From the NCBI RefSeq assembly GCF_026212465.1, contig NC_080052.1, positions 30,716,326 to 30,780,325 on the forward strand: DNA of 64,000 nt. The letters are read 5' to 3'. The stretch is from Amaranthus tricolor. Taxonomy: Eukaryota; Streptophyta; Magnoliopsida; Caryophyllales; Amaranthaceae. Under the pieces are notes generated by a model. It worked only from the letters and a program-made list of their open reading frames with translations, searched no databases and was not told the origin of the DNA. Positions 21,974-34,024 of the stretch are shown in pieces; within the stretch, counting starts at the first letter, position 1, and every line of letters starts with the position of its first letter. A program made the translations under genes and the position numbers.

Positions 21974-23638
21974 CTATCAAGATTCTGCACGAATATGTTT
22001 TTTCATATAGATCGATAAGAAATCATAGCCAAAGTTTAACACTAAAATTTGTCGATTTTATTTGAGAAAAACATATGAAAACGAAAAGGTATAAAAAAGT
22101 TGATCAATCTAAAATTAAATAGCAAAATGGAAATAGTTAAGAATCCAATTCTAAACATTTCCTTAAAAATAGAAATTGCTTTCAAACTGAGATATGTTAT
22201 TTTTGAAGTTGCGAGAAATATGTATATTAAGATTTAAGATGACTCATCTACATACTAACGATCCATTTGTTAATTGACATGCTTATCTATTCTAATCATT
22301 TTATTTTTCACAAAATTTAGTTCAATGTATTACCATTTGGACAAAAAAAAACTTTCTATAATCAACTAATCATTAACATAAAAATAACATATTGCATTTT
22401 ATGAAACATTATACAACAAATTACTCTTATTACCATTATTTAATACTAACAATCAAACGGACGGTAAATATATTATGGGCTAATTATATTTACCAATAAA
22501 ATTTGATGAGAATAAGAAATTGGTAGGGTTGAGTTTGATTAGAAAAAAAACAAAAGCACGCTGTGATTTGTCCCAACAATTAGAATGATAAGATTCTCCA
22601 TAACCAAAAAAGAATAAAGTACTACTCAATATATTATCCCCTTTTTATTTTGCATCTAATTGACTTATACGAGCCCAAATATATAGAAATTTTGATATGT
22701 GATAAATTCTAGTCTCATTAATTGTTCTTCCTTTTTTTTGTTACACTAGTATAATATTTTATTGACATTAAAATTTCGTTCAATTGAGTTTTATTGGTTT
22801 TTAAGTTAATTGGATACACAAAAGTTTATTAGGAGTATGATCTAACAAAATATATTTTACAAATTTATTTTTTTTTACGAATTTTGATTGGTATAATTAG
22901 AATATGATCCACTTTTATTTATTATTTAGGCTCATACAAGTTTCTTTTTAGTCTTACACTTTATTTCTGAATTATTTTACACCTTAAGTCTCTTGTTATT
23001 GTAGTGCAATGACATAGATTGTAGGTTTAAATTTCATTTCCATATTTTTTCTTTTTAGTCTTTTTACATCTATGTTTTCAACCATTGCCTATTTTTTTTC
23101 CATTTGTTTCGACTCTAGAGCTAGTCTGATTATGAGCATTAGCTTTTTTTTTTTTTTTACTAATCTCTTAGAATTTAATATCTGAGAGCCCATAATTTTT
23201 TGTTATATATTAAAATACTAATTTTTTTGTTCTTTCCAGTATATATTTGAGTAATTGTTATTAATTGCTCGATATTTTCACATTTGTATATTTTTCCAAT
23301 TGTAGAATTCGGATAACATATTCTAAAATAGTTCATTGCTTTTCACTATTATTTCTGAAAATTGGTGTCTACTTTATTTTAATCATTTTAAATTATATTT
23401 TGAGTAGTGTACTAATAAAATTGCATAACAAGATTTTTATTTAGATTTTTATTGGACAATCAAGAGTATTGTTGGTTTTTTCTTTTGTAGATTAACTAGT
23501 TACTTTTGCAAATGAGATCTTTGACCTATTAAAAAGTTTAATCTTTGTCAACCATCACCTTAAGAAACAATAGGACACGTGTTCGTTTTTAAGGGCCTAC
23601 AATTCGATTTCACTCAAGGCTAATAAAACGTAAGAGAT

Positions 23639-23812
23639 GTAGGGCCGGGCTTGCCCTAAGGTGTGCAAGAGGGGTCGTCGCCCAGGGCCCTATGTAAAAA
23701 AAGCTAAATTAATGGTTGTAAAAGAGTCCATATAAGTGATAAATTGCAAAGAAAAAGAATCCTGATGTGCTATTATGCCCAGGGCCCTAAAATATCTAGG
23801 GCCGGCCTTAAC
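23639..23812. mobile_element. GGGCCGG-bounded short repeat (MITE relic)
   Basis: The left end GTAGGGCCGGGCTTG and the right end, read inverted, GTTAAGGCCGGCCCTAG are similar GC-rich termini in AT-rich DNA, and CCCAGGGCCC occurs inside each end. This looks like an old nonautonomous DNA transposon; no clear target duplication. Confidence 0.45.
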
Positions 23813-24230
23813 TACTGAGACGACCATGTAAATGAGATAACAAAATTGGCATTTGATTATTGATTTATAGAAAAAGTCCACTGAAACAATAAAAAGAGTC
23901 TTGAATTTCAAATATTCAATTCTAAAACTTCTCACCGTTTTAAATTATTTGTAATATTAAAAATATTTGCACAATTTATTCATTATTTTTAATTTATAAG
24001 TATTTAAAATTTATAAGTTAAAATATAATTCGTCCAAAATTAACATTTTTACATGTTTTCTGAAAAAAAATCCGCCAATAAAATGTATTGTTAGGAAATA
24101 GGATGGTCAAGAAATACGTGTTGTCCTTGAAAAGAACGTCAAAGATGTAGGTAGTTTTCTCACTTTGCAACCCAACCTAGACGTGAATATGGATTTTACC
24201 GATATTGTATTATGTATACAAACACCCTTC

Positions 24231-24238
24231 TATAAATA
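24231..24238 (+). promoter_or_regulatory. TATA box of the FQR1 gene
   Basis: TATAAATA, about 138 bp upstream of the start codon; transcription would begin near 24262-24268, giving a leader of about 100 bases. Confidence 0.75.
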
Positions 24239-24368
24239 GGACTACCATTTAATCCATCTTTTCAAATCTTTCCAGAATTAACTAAATCATCCTTTCGCTT
24301 TGCTCTTACATACCAATTAGCAGAATCATCCAGAGTTCAGATTAAAAAAGAAAACAATTTTCGCAGTA

Positions 24369-27300
24369 ATGGCCACCAAAATCTACATAGTGTAATTTCC
24401 TTTTTCTCTGTCTCTATTTTGTTGTGTTGCTATTTGCTTCCTCCTTGAAATTGATTTGTCATTTTTCAATTATGATTATAGTTTTTTATAGGATGGATTA
24501 TGATTATAGTTGATGTTATTGTATATGTATTCTTGAATTTACCCTGTTTATTATTGCTTGCGGGCTAATTTTCTGGTTTTTATTGTTATATTTTGGAGAA
24601 TGAAGATGTTAGTAGTTTCTAGGTTAAGTTTCTGTTCCTGATTAAGCGAAAGAGATTGTAGATTAGTTGAAGATTGATGTTCTCCCTTGTAGATTGTAAT
24701 TAGTGACAGTATTGGCATAAATTCAATTCTAGCATCATCAATTTTGTATAAATGGACTTAAAAATTACCATGCTCTGATCAAATTGAAATGAGTTACTGA
24801 TTTATCGGTGATTGAGCCTTGTTTCTTGAATGATGGGGTAAAAATTGTATGTTTTGTTTGAGTCTGCTGACGGAGGTACTGGTGGAGTGATGGGTGAAAG
24901 GCAGCCACGACCTGTTTTATAGATATATATATTATATACTCTATCAATACATCACTCAAACTTATGGGTGGTAAAATGGCCAAGTTTAATTGTTATGTGC
25001 TTCTTTGAAAAACTGATTCGAAAGAATATAAGTAAATATCCCTTATATTTGGCTCATGTTACTGGTTATTGGGTTGATGACTCTGACTCTTAACTCATTT
25101 GGCTCATGTTACTCGAACTTGAGGACTCAGATTGTGTATTGGTGTTATTTGTGTTGGGTGCAGTCCATTTTAAAGTATAAGTGTAATGTTATGTTAACAT
25201 TTCTGACTTTGCTTGGTTTTAGTGCAAACTAGAAATAAAGAGGTCAATATATACTTGAATGGTCTACCCCAAAACACAAGTTGGGTAACATTGCAATTTT
25301 CATCCATTTTTGGTAATTAAGTTCTAGTAGTTTCTCTTTTAAGCTTCCCTTGATGGAGAGCAACTGTAAGATGTATCAATAATGTGAATTGGTTAGAGAA
25401 AGTAGCTTTTTGGAGGCATGGTGGTGAAGATGCATCTTTAGTGGGATGTTATTATCTCTCTTTTGTTACCTTTTGACTTTACACCTTTGTGGACCAGTTT
25501 TTTCTAGAACTTGTCATACCTGCTTATCTTTGAATTCAGTTTTATATTCTTCCTCTGCATGATTATCCAAAGTAATATCATCTATGAAGATTTAAAAATT
25601 CTACCAGTTTTAATATGGGGGCTATTGCAAAGTGATTATGATGTTGACCGGATAAATGAAGAAATTTAGTCTCTACATAAACTGTAATTGTCCTAAAAAG
25701 CAGATGGCCCTGGTTATTTTTTTACACTTTAAAGATCCTATAAGGCTATAACTATTAAATTGTGTACAAGTAACACAGGAAAATATTGTAGAGGTGATTG
25801 TACGGTGTAGTCAATACTAGTCTTCTGGATTCACCTTTAAGTAATGAGAGTGATACTTTGCGGAACGACAATATGAGGTCGGTCAGATGAACCAAAACAA
25901 ATCAACATAAGAGATTGTCAAGTTGAGATGATTAGAGAAAGCATTATCATTTGTCAAATGTTTGGAAATCTAGTTGGCACCTGTATGGTTTGAGGAATAG
26001 CAATAATCTGCCAGACAGTGATGTTTACCTTCCTCCCTGCACCTTTTGATTGCATTATTTTTTCCATGATGTGATATTTTTTCAATTTTCTCAGTTTGGA
26101 ATGGGTGAAAGGTTCAGTCTATGAGCTAAATCCTTCATGTCTGCTCAAATTTCTGACGTTATGTGATGCTGGCGTTCTTCACTTCTGCAGCCATGACTGC
26201 ATTTGGCGTAATGTAACTCTTCCATATTCCCTTTTGAACGGGAATATGCTTGGACCCTCAAAAGGTAAGAGGAGGTGTAGAAGATAGTAAGAAAACTAGA
26301 GTACAATCAAGAGCAATCAAAAAGATTGAAGCTTGGATGAACAAAGCATACACAAAGAAATGGTGTCTTTGACGCCTCCCCTGGATTATATTTTATTAAC
26401 TAATCAACATCACATTTATAAAACACCACTCACATTGCTTGATCACGCACTGCCATTGTTGCCCATCAGTCCCTTCAAGTGTGCTAAACACTCCTTTACC
26501 TTTTTCAAGACTCCATTACTTTGAGTCTACATGGTGTACCCCATCTTCTCTAACCTCTTCAATAAGATTAGATATCTCACCATCTTGGGAATATTTCTCA
26601 CACCCCTAAGTTTCTTTTCTACGCCATTGTGCATCCTTAAACGCATCTCTCCAGTGGCCTCTACAACTACTTCTTTACCATTAGGAAAGGTTACCCTCTC
26701 ATGCTCACAAGCCATCACTCTTGTAAACAAGCTCTTAACTCTACAAGTATGATATGAATGCACGGAATCAAACACCCAATCACCATCATCATCACTCTTG
26801 GCCATTAGCACATGACCATCATTTACATCATCTCATTTGGCCTTCAACCCTTGGCCCTTAACACTTAAGTTTAGGAGTTCACTCTTCTTTGCAACTCCTT
26901 TTTTCAAAGTTTTTGTCTTTCTCATCTTTTCAAATGGAACTTCCCTCTTCTTCCCTTTGAGCTTCTTTTCATCACTAACCTCTATGATTGGCTTCTTCAT
27001 CTCCTTCAAAAGCTTCAAGTTTTGAAGGTCTTTTTTCAAATTGTTGCAAGTGTATTGGATGTGGCCTCTCTTGTGGCACTGATAGCACACTTTATCCCCA
27101 TATCCCATTCTTGCCCTATTGACTCTGATTTTCTCGTCAATATCATTCTTGCCCTCAATGATTTTATCATCCCCCATATTCGTATCCTCATCAACATTCT
27201 TACCACCCTCCATAAATGGTATCTCATCACCATTACTACTAAACCTAATAGCTTCTTCATGTTTTTCAACTTAATAAAATTTATCACTAGTCTTGACTTT

Positions 27301-29972
27301 TCCACTATTGTTAATAAGCTCTTCTTCTCTCTTGAGATCTTCATTAAAAAACTCCCCACATCTTGTATACCTGTTGTCTATGTTACTCGGACTCTTCATT
27401 TTGCTTCACGTACCCGTGTCCGATCCTTGATCCTCGGACATTGGTATGGCACTTAGACACTTCATTTTAGGTGTAGAATTGAATATTTAGACGCATCCAA
27501 CACTTGGACACGTACCAGTATCCAACATCAGTACCCGAGTCCAAGTAACATAGCCTGCTATTTTTTTCTCTTGCAAAAGTTTCAACAAATCCCAATGACT
27601 TCAACAAGCCCTCCAAACACATATCCACTTTTATCATCAATCCTTTACCAAACTCTAAGCTTTTGCTCTATCAAAATACGATAGGAAACAATCAAGCTCT
27701 GATACTAATTAAAAGGGAAGGTTCTTGGACTCTTAAAGTCAAGAGGAGGTGTTGAAGACAGACCCTTATTCGAGCTCACTCATGTAATACAAAAGGAACT
27801 CTCTAGGATCTCTACCTCTCTTTTCCCTTGTATTAGCCTTCTCCTTATATGTCTAAACCTAATTTAGGGACCTTATATAGACCCTAAAATATTAGAATAA
27901 TCCTAACCCGAAAACTCAAACGTGCACTCCAAGTTTAAGTCAAAACAGAAACTTGCAACAGGAGTGCACCAGGATGCTCGAATGAGGTCTATATGTGCTC
28001 GAACAAGCAATATATGTGCTCAAACGAGCACCAGCTCATCAATTTTTGTTGACTTCTGTTGGCGGCCTCGTTCAAGGCATCATCCAACTTCCTCATGCCT
28101 CGTTCAAGGCATGATCCAAGACTCATATTGTGTATCTTCTTGCCTTGTTAAAGGCACCTATTGCCCTTTTCAAGGCACTCTTCATGAACTCTCGTGCTCC
28201 TATTATATGTTGCTCCATCACCATGGCACATCAAAGATCCTTCTTCATTGCTTCCTTGAAGCCTCACCATAATTGTACTCAACACCCTAACACCCTCATC
28301 ACAACTCACAATATGGTGTGTCTTGGCTTGAGTCATTTATTAATTCATCTCCATCAAGTGTTGATTTGGCTCTTGCACTAACACCTTTGTCTCATTAAAC
28401 TTGCTACATTTATTATTAAGTGTTTACACATTGAAATACAAATATAGCAAATTCAATGGGAAGGGGGAATAATCTTTAAATCTTTCCATTTCCTAATTGT
28501 TTTTCGTATTGGTACAAACAGATTATAGTTTGATGTTGGTTGGAGAGCTGTTTCAGACACTCGAAAGTTAAGTGCCAAACTGTTTGAAGTGAAATGTCAT
28601 TGATAATATATTCTGTTGGGCTATGTTACCTAAAACAGCAGATTAGCTACCGTACCCATGTTGATACGACACGACCATGAACACATGTACGACACATATG
28701 TTGAACTCAAACTTGTATAGACATGCATCGTTGCCTTATTATCTATCTTCTTCTGAAGTATCAACTCACTCAAAAAGTTTAAGCTGATACAAGAGCACAC
28801 TGATTGTCTATCATAAAACGTACTGAAAAGTAACGAGTTCATGAGTCTGTAAAGTGGATTGATTGTCCTTTTGTGTTTGTGTCCTTATTTGTGAAGAGCA
28901 GTATTGAATGTTACAATCAATCAACTTTATGTCTTGTTAATATATTAATGCAATGGAGTCATGGTTGTCTGTGGTAGTTACTATTCAATGTATGGACAGG
29001 TTATATACTCTTATCATTTTCCCTTAGACGAGAACAAATTGATTGATGAGTATAGAGCGGAATGATTGTCCTTTGTGTTCCTGCGCTTGTTAGTGAAGAT
29101 AAGTAGTGAATGTTACAATCAATCAACTTTATGTCTTGTTAAGAAATAATGCAGTGGAGTCTGGTTTGTTTGGTGTAGTTACTATTCAATGTATGGACAT
29201 GTTGAGAAGTTAGCTGAGGAGATCGAGAAAGGAGCAGCATCCATTGAAGGAGTTGAAGCAAAACTATGGCAGGTAGGCTTATAAAAGCCCATTTTTATGT
29301 ACCTACTTGAAGTCCCTATATATAGTTATGTATTCTTTAGGAAGTAGCTACAACTAATCAAAGGAATCATAATCTATAAAGGTACCTGAAACTCTATCTG
29401 ATGACGTGCTTGCTAAAATGAGTGCTCCGCCAAAGAGTGATGTCCCGATCATCACACCTAATGAGCTTGCTGAGGCAGATGGATTTCTTTTCGGTTTCCC
29501 GACAAGATTTGGTATGATGTCTGCTCAATTTAAAGCATTCATGGATTCCACAGGAGGACTCTGGAGAACACAACAACTTGCAGGGAAACCTGCAGGCATC
29601 TTTTACAGCACAGGATCTCAAGGTGGCGGACAAGAGACAACTCCGTGTGTTCCTCTTTTTCTTGGGTTTTTTGATGGTTGTGTGTGAACTTTACGTGTCC
29701 ACAATTTCTTTCTTCTATGTTTTGACCTTCCTATATGCAGGTTGACGGCCATAACACAACTCACCCACCACGGACTGATCTTTGTGCCAATCGGTTACAC
29801 ATTTGGAGCTGGTATGTTCGAGATGGAGCATGTCAAAGGAGGTTCACCTTATGGTGCTGGCACTTTTGCTGGTGACGGTTCTAGACAGCCTTCCGAGCTG
29901 GAACTTCAGCAAGCTTTCCACCAAGGCAAATACTTTGCCACCATTGCAAAGAAGCTCAAAACTCCAGCTTAA
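24369..29972 (+). CDS. FQR1: NAD(P)H:quinone oxidoreductase FQR1-like (WrbA family), four exons
   Basis: Exons 24369-24391, 29179-29272, 29382-29644 and 29741-29972 give 203 residues with GT/AG junctions throughout. The product is a flavodoxin-fold enzyme that reduces quinones by two electrons using NAD(P)H, avoiding semiquinone radicals; in Arabidopsis it is auxin-induced. Visible motifs: [20 protein letters not shown] (FMN phosphate loop) spanning exons 1-2, [31 protein letters not shown] around the FMN ring, and [20 protein letters not shown] with [20 protein letters not shown] at the end. Length matches the family (about 204). Exon 1 has only 23 coding bases and intron 1 is 4787 bp, swollen by transposon debris. 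A duplicated copy of the start of exon 2 lies 201 bp upstream. TATA at 24231. Confident identification; symbol by similarity. Confidence 0.95.
26527..26811 (-). pseudogene. Copia protease fragment
   Basis: The frame contains [13 protein letters not shown], which matches the plant copia protease pattern W-x-x-D-S-G-C-S-x-H-x-C except that the glycine of the D-S-G triad is valine. It continues with [13 protein letters not shown] and [17 protein letters not shown] segments seen downstream of copia proteases. The frame ends abruptly where integrase should follow. Confidence 0.75.
26833..27213 (-). pseudogene. Copia gag C-terminal fragment with intact CCHC zinc knuckle
   Basis: [14 protein letters not shown] fits C-x2-C-x4-H-x4-C exactly and is followed by a lysine-rich tail, as in gag of SIRE/Tork-like copia elements. 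Upstream gag sequence is not recognisable. Confidence 0.75.
27378..27553. mobile_element. Short MITE nested in the copia relic (TIR CTATGTTACTCGGACTC)
   Basis: The left end CTATGTTACTCGGACTC and the right end, read inverted, CTATGTTACTTGGACTC match at 16 of 17 bases over a 176-bp element. Interior phrases such as GTACCCGTGTCCGA recur. A TA dinucleotide lies two bases inside each end; no longer target duplication is evident. Confidence 0.75.
28066..28175. repeat. Four copies of a GCCTCGTTCAAGGCA motif
   Basis: GGCCTCGTTCAAGGCATCATCC near 28064, GCCTCGTTCAAGGCATGATCC near 28102, then GCCTTGTTAAAGGCACC and CCCTTTTCAAGGCACTC further on. Each copy is itself a small inverted repeat (GCCT...AGGC). 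They lie in the presumed LTR of the copia relic. Confidence 0.7.
28841..29199 (+). repeat. Tandem duplication in FQR1 intron 1 including the first 21 bases of exon 2
   Basis: Copy 1 (about 28841-28998) and copy 2 (about 29044-29199) share GATTGTCCTTT, GAATGTTACAATCAATCAAC, TTTATGTCTTGTTAA and the junction TAG|TTACTATTCAATGTATGGACA, 201 bp apart. Copy 1 then diverges to GGTTATATAC, so the decoy exon 28978-28999 is followed by a GT donor. Confidence 0.85.
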
Positions 29973-32900
29973 TCCACCTACGAAAGCTGGTGCGTAAAAC
30001 AAGACTTGTTGCTCTGAGACATCTGCATATTATTGTGTATCATATATGTTCCTTGGATATTCTATCTATTATTTACTTCATTATGTTTTGCTTGATTTGT
30101 CTTCTTGATTTGTTCTATTGTATTTGTATGAAATTTGCTCAGCCAAGTATATAATATATATATTTGAAATTTAATTTTAGTACTTCTATCAACTAGTGAT
30201 TGCCTGACCAGTTGAAATATCCCTTTGTCTACTCTCTTTAAATTTTGGTATGGTGAGTATTAGAATCATGGGTGATGGGTCTTATATGAAACCAGCAGTT
30301 GGCAACATGATCACATGGATATGATTCTCCCATTGTGTAGTTGTGTACAACAGTATAAGGCCCAAGATTGCTACAGATGCCTCTTTCTATTCATCGTCCC
30401 ATTAGTCCTTTTTAGCTGTTGTATCTTTTGGTTGTCATTCAACTAGGCAAGGGCGGAACAAAAATACACATCCTAAATTTAGATGTCCGAAACAGCCGAA
30501 TACCTTGCACTTACACATGCCCAAAAGGCGCAAAACCAATCCTTTTCGGAAATTAAAGTGGTAGCTGAGGGCATTTCTTCGCCAACCCAAATCAACCCAG
30601 AAATCTCAAATCATAGAGTTTCTACTAAGACCTCAGTCACCTCACTAGTAAAACCTGAGGCCTGAGTAGTCGCTCTTACTAAGACCTTTTTAAACAAGAG
30701 TTTCTACTTTCTACTTTGACTTAAAAACAAAACATTTACTCTGGCCATGACCTACAAGTGATGAATGAACGATCCGATGAATTTTCCTTTCAATTTCCGT
30801 CGAAAAATAAGTGTTGAAGAACTTAATTTGTAGATAAGTCTTCAGACTTCATTAGCATTTTTATGGGGCATACTAGTATAAATAAATAATACTCCTAAAT
30901 GGTACTAATAGTTTAGCAACATTAAATCTAATGGCATTTGCTAAAATGTCTGCAATATCCTTAACAACACTTATAAATGCCAGAAAACCTCATACAAAAT
31001 ACATGTACAAGCCAATTTTATTTTACTGAAGCTACCTGCAACTAACTTTTGATCAAATTTCATGTGCAGTTATAGGCTTAATTGGGACCCACACCTTAAA
31101 ACTTGTCATTTGGCAGTTTATTGTTCTTGCACCTTATTAGCTTATATTGTTATGTCCCGGTGCGTATGTTACTGTAAGTGATATGTTCTGACTTGTGAGG
31201 ATAAATGTCAATTTCTGTAATAAATTCAGATCTTAAGTGGGGGAGGCTTAAGCCATTTGTGACTTCCATCTCGTAATAGCTTGCTTTTGTACTATGACTA
31301 CTAGCTATTCCTATCCAGAGTACTGTACATTCCTACTAGTATTACTGTGTACTTTCATGACGTAATTCATACATTGGTCTAGCATCATCTTCTCGAGCCC
31401 TTTTTTCTATTTGCCCTGAAAATATTTTCTCAATTAAGCTAAAATTGCGCCAATTTAAATAATGTTCGACTTGTGATAATATCGCCTTTAGAATTTTCTC
31501 TTTCCTCTCTCTCATTTATTCACTGCTAAAACTAATTTGTAGTAATAAGAATTACTCTTTAAGTGTATGAAAGGTATATATTTTCTTCTCTTTTTTCTTT
31601 GTGAACGGACTTACTATAGTACATCCTCTGTTGGAAATTACTTTACTTCTGAGAAAGATTCTACATTATTAAAATAATGGGTTATGGACTTACATATAAT
31701 ACTTGGTGGATAATCTTTCTACCACCATATGATTTTGAGAAAGAATGAACTCCTAAAATATGTATGTAAGTCAATGCTCATTACCCCTGGATTTGTTGAC
31801 CTAACCGCCTAAGCCCACAGATGCTCCAGTAGGTGTGTCCATACAAGTAGGCCCATAAAGTGAATATGTGACTAATTGTTACAGCCTAACATGTTCCTTG
31901 TATAATGTGGTATATCCTCTGTCAAGACCTCATCACAAATATTAAGACCGCTCAAATAGCATAATTAACATGATAATCAATTGCTTAAGAAAGCCAGAGT
32001 ACACGAGAAGACCTTTAATTATGTGGAGTTAGCCCACATGTATAACTTTAACCCATGAAGGATCCTAAAGAGAAAATGAAATCATAACTTCATAGGGAAG
32101 TTCCAAAAAGAAATTAACCTTTTAGTTTGTATGAGGGAAAAACGTCTACTTGAAGACAAAAATAAGAATTTTCCTTTGATAAGATGGAAAAGAAAAAAAA
32201 AAAGTGACACAAAAAGAAAAAAGATTTCCTTAATTTTTAAACAGGAAACTTTACTCTTTCATTATTAAAGTTTTATATACAATCTTTAGTAACATCAAAA
32301 TGATGCTTAAGATGCTTTTTCTAAACCCTTGTTATCCCAAAATTAAATTTGACTTTGATTTGAAGTCACTCAAGGGATACCTTAGGAGTACATGTCTTGA
32401 TTCTTTTTCATGATATGTCTTAAAATCCATCACTTTGAAAGACAAAGCTATATGCATATCTTAAAAGATATTCAAATTTACATTTGAACATGATATGTGT
32501 TAATTTAATTTGAAAATGACGTGTTTATAAAATACATAGAATTAACTCAAAATCAAATTTTATATCAAATTCAAACCAAAAAGTAAACTATGCATGAGGA
32601 AACAATAGAATATACTAGTCAATAAAATTTACTTTTAAAGTAGTCCCATGTGCATTTTATTGGTGTTTTTTTTAATCAAGCTAGGGTTCTTTAATTAGTA
32701 AGTTGGAGTAAGTTTTGTTACTTTTACTTTTTCACTCATCAAAAATGTGTACTAGCTTGAACTTGTTTAGTGAGAAAAAAGTGACTTTTAATGCATGCAC
32801 AAAGTGAAAAAGCAAGTACTTTAATGTTTGTGTATGATATCAAAATAGGAGTGTGGAGTACTTCAATTTAATTTTTTAAAAATTTTGATTGACAATCTTT

Positions 32901-34024
32901 TTTTAAAAAAAGTTGAATATATATAATCTTAGTATTCCTATCAATTTATTACTCCATATATTATACTTAAATAATATTTAAAGAAGAAAAAAACATTTTT
33001 TTAAAAGGCCAGGTGGCTATTTTTATGTTTAATATATGTCTCCGAAATCCTTATTTATGAGAAAAAAAAATCCCTAAAAGCATATCCTATTATATCTTAT
33101 TCTTCGGCCTCCGTTCTCTCAAGTTAAAGAATATGATTTATTTACTTTAATGAGAGAGGGAGTTGTATATGCATGATTTTTATAGTTAAATATATATATT
33201 AATGTGAGATCTTGTTAGATATTATATATTTTATTTTCATAATTTTTATGAATGTATGATATCAAAAAGCAAATGAAAACGAAGAGAGTATAAATAATAG
33301 AAATGTATTTGAGTTTTAAGAAACATTTTTGTTGTCTAAACTCATCATCTTATAAAATTTCTAGCTAGTTGAGGAATATTTTTGAAATTTAAGAGTTATT
33401 TTATATTATTTGATGAAGATTACATAATGTATTTGTAATTAAATATAAGACTAAATCAACAATGGAATACGCCAAAACACATACGTAAACGCATACCTTG
33501 AACCACAATAAAACACAGTACAAGATTCTAAACTTGCTACGTAATTTACAAGCTTTAAAAGGGCCATTTGTGGGGAAAATATCAATCTTTAGTAAAAATA
33601 AGGTAAAATGAGGTAATTCATGGAGTATCAACTAGGATATTTTATGAGAGTAGTTATTTGTGAATTTTCGTATAAAGCCTTAAATATTAAACTTATAAAA
33701 TTATAAAAATTATGCGATCTCATACTTTAAATCACATGCTTGCATATTAATGAATAATAGTCGAAAAAAATTTACGGTTTCAAAATATTTTAATAATAAT
33801 ATGCTTTCCCCCAAAATAAGGAGTAATATGTTTTTTCTAAAAAAATCATTTCTTTTTACTTGAAATATTTTGATTTTTACTCTACTCACAATTTTGCTTT
33901 GATCTTTTTAAATTGATATTATCTTTATTAGAAAAAAAAATATTTATGTGAAATCTTGCAATATTTGAAATATACAAAAAAATTTAAAATTTTATAATTT
34001 TACTTGGGATTTTCTAATCTATGT
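29973..34024. other. FQR1 3' flank and intergenic spacer
   Basis: The first ~200 bases are T-rich 3' UTR-like sequence. Beyond that I see no coding sequence with family resemblance; the frame at 30483-30665 is short and unsupported. No complete transposon recognised. Confidence 0.5.

Larger units (their letters stand above)
19168..24230. other. Intergenic spacer with several repeat fragments
   Basis: No host gene recognised. Listed separately: a Helitron-like end at 19683, an 'AAAAACTACCTT' repeat at 20108-20340, an LTR-like sequence at 21412-21973 and a GGGCCGG-bounded relic at 23639-23812. The rest is AT-rich. A weak transposase-like phrase near 21321-21374 is discussed under rejected items. 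Confidence 0.5.
26235..28390 (-). mobile_element. Degraded copia retrotransposon inside FQR1 intron 1
   Basis: On the minus strand there is a gag zinc knuckle, a protease-like segment and, at 27696-27707, a near-perfect initiator-Met primer binding site (GCTCTGATACTA on plus; one base off). Similar sequence follows the primer site (27714-27770: CTTGGACTCTTAAAG, AAGAGGAGGTGTTGAAGA) and recurs at about 26245-26290 (CTTGGACCCTCAAAAG, AAGAGGAGGTGTAGAAGA), which I take as the starts of two diverged LTRs. Integrase, RT and RNase H are absent, so a large internal deletion occurred. The outer limit on the right is uncertain. Confidence 0.65.
24392..29178 (+). other. FQR1 intron 1 (4.8 kb)
   Basis: Donor GTAATTTCC after ATAGT and acceptor TTTGGTGTAG before TTACTATTC restore the codon GTT. 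The first 1.8 kb and the last 0.8 kb are unique-looking T-rich intron sequence; the middle holds a copia relic with a nested MITE, listed separately. Confidence 0.85.

Noticed and set aside
29394..29633. Minus-strand frame over FQR1 exon 3
   Set aside because: Antisense shadow of a clearly coding exon.
30483..30665. 60-residue frame MSETAEYLALTHAQK...
   Set aside because: Short, no recognisable family, no splice or promoter context.
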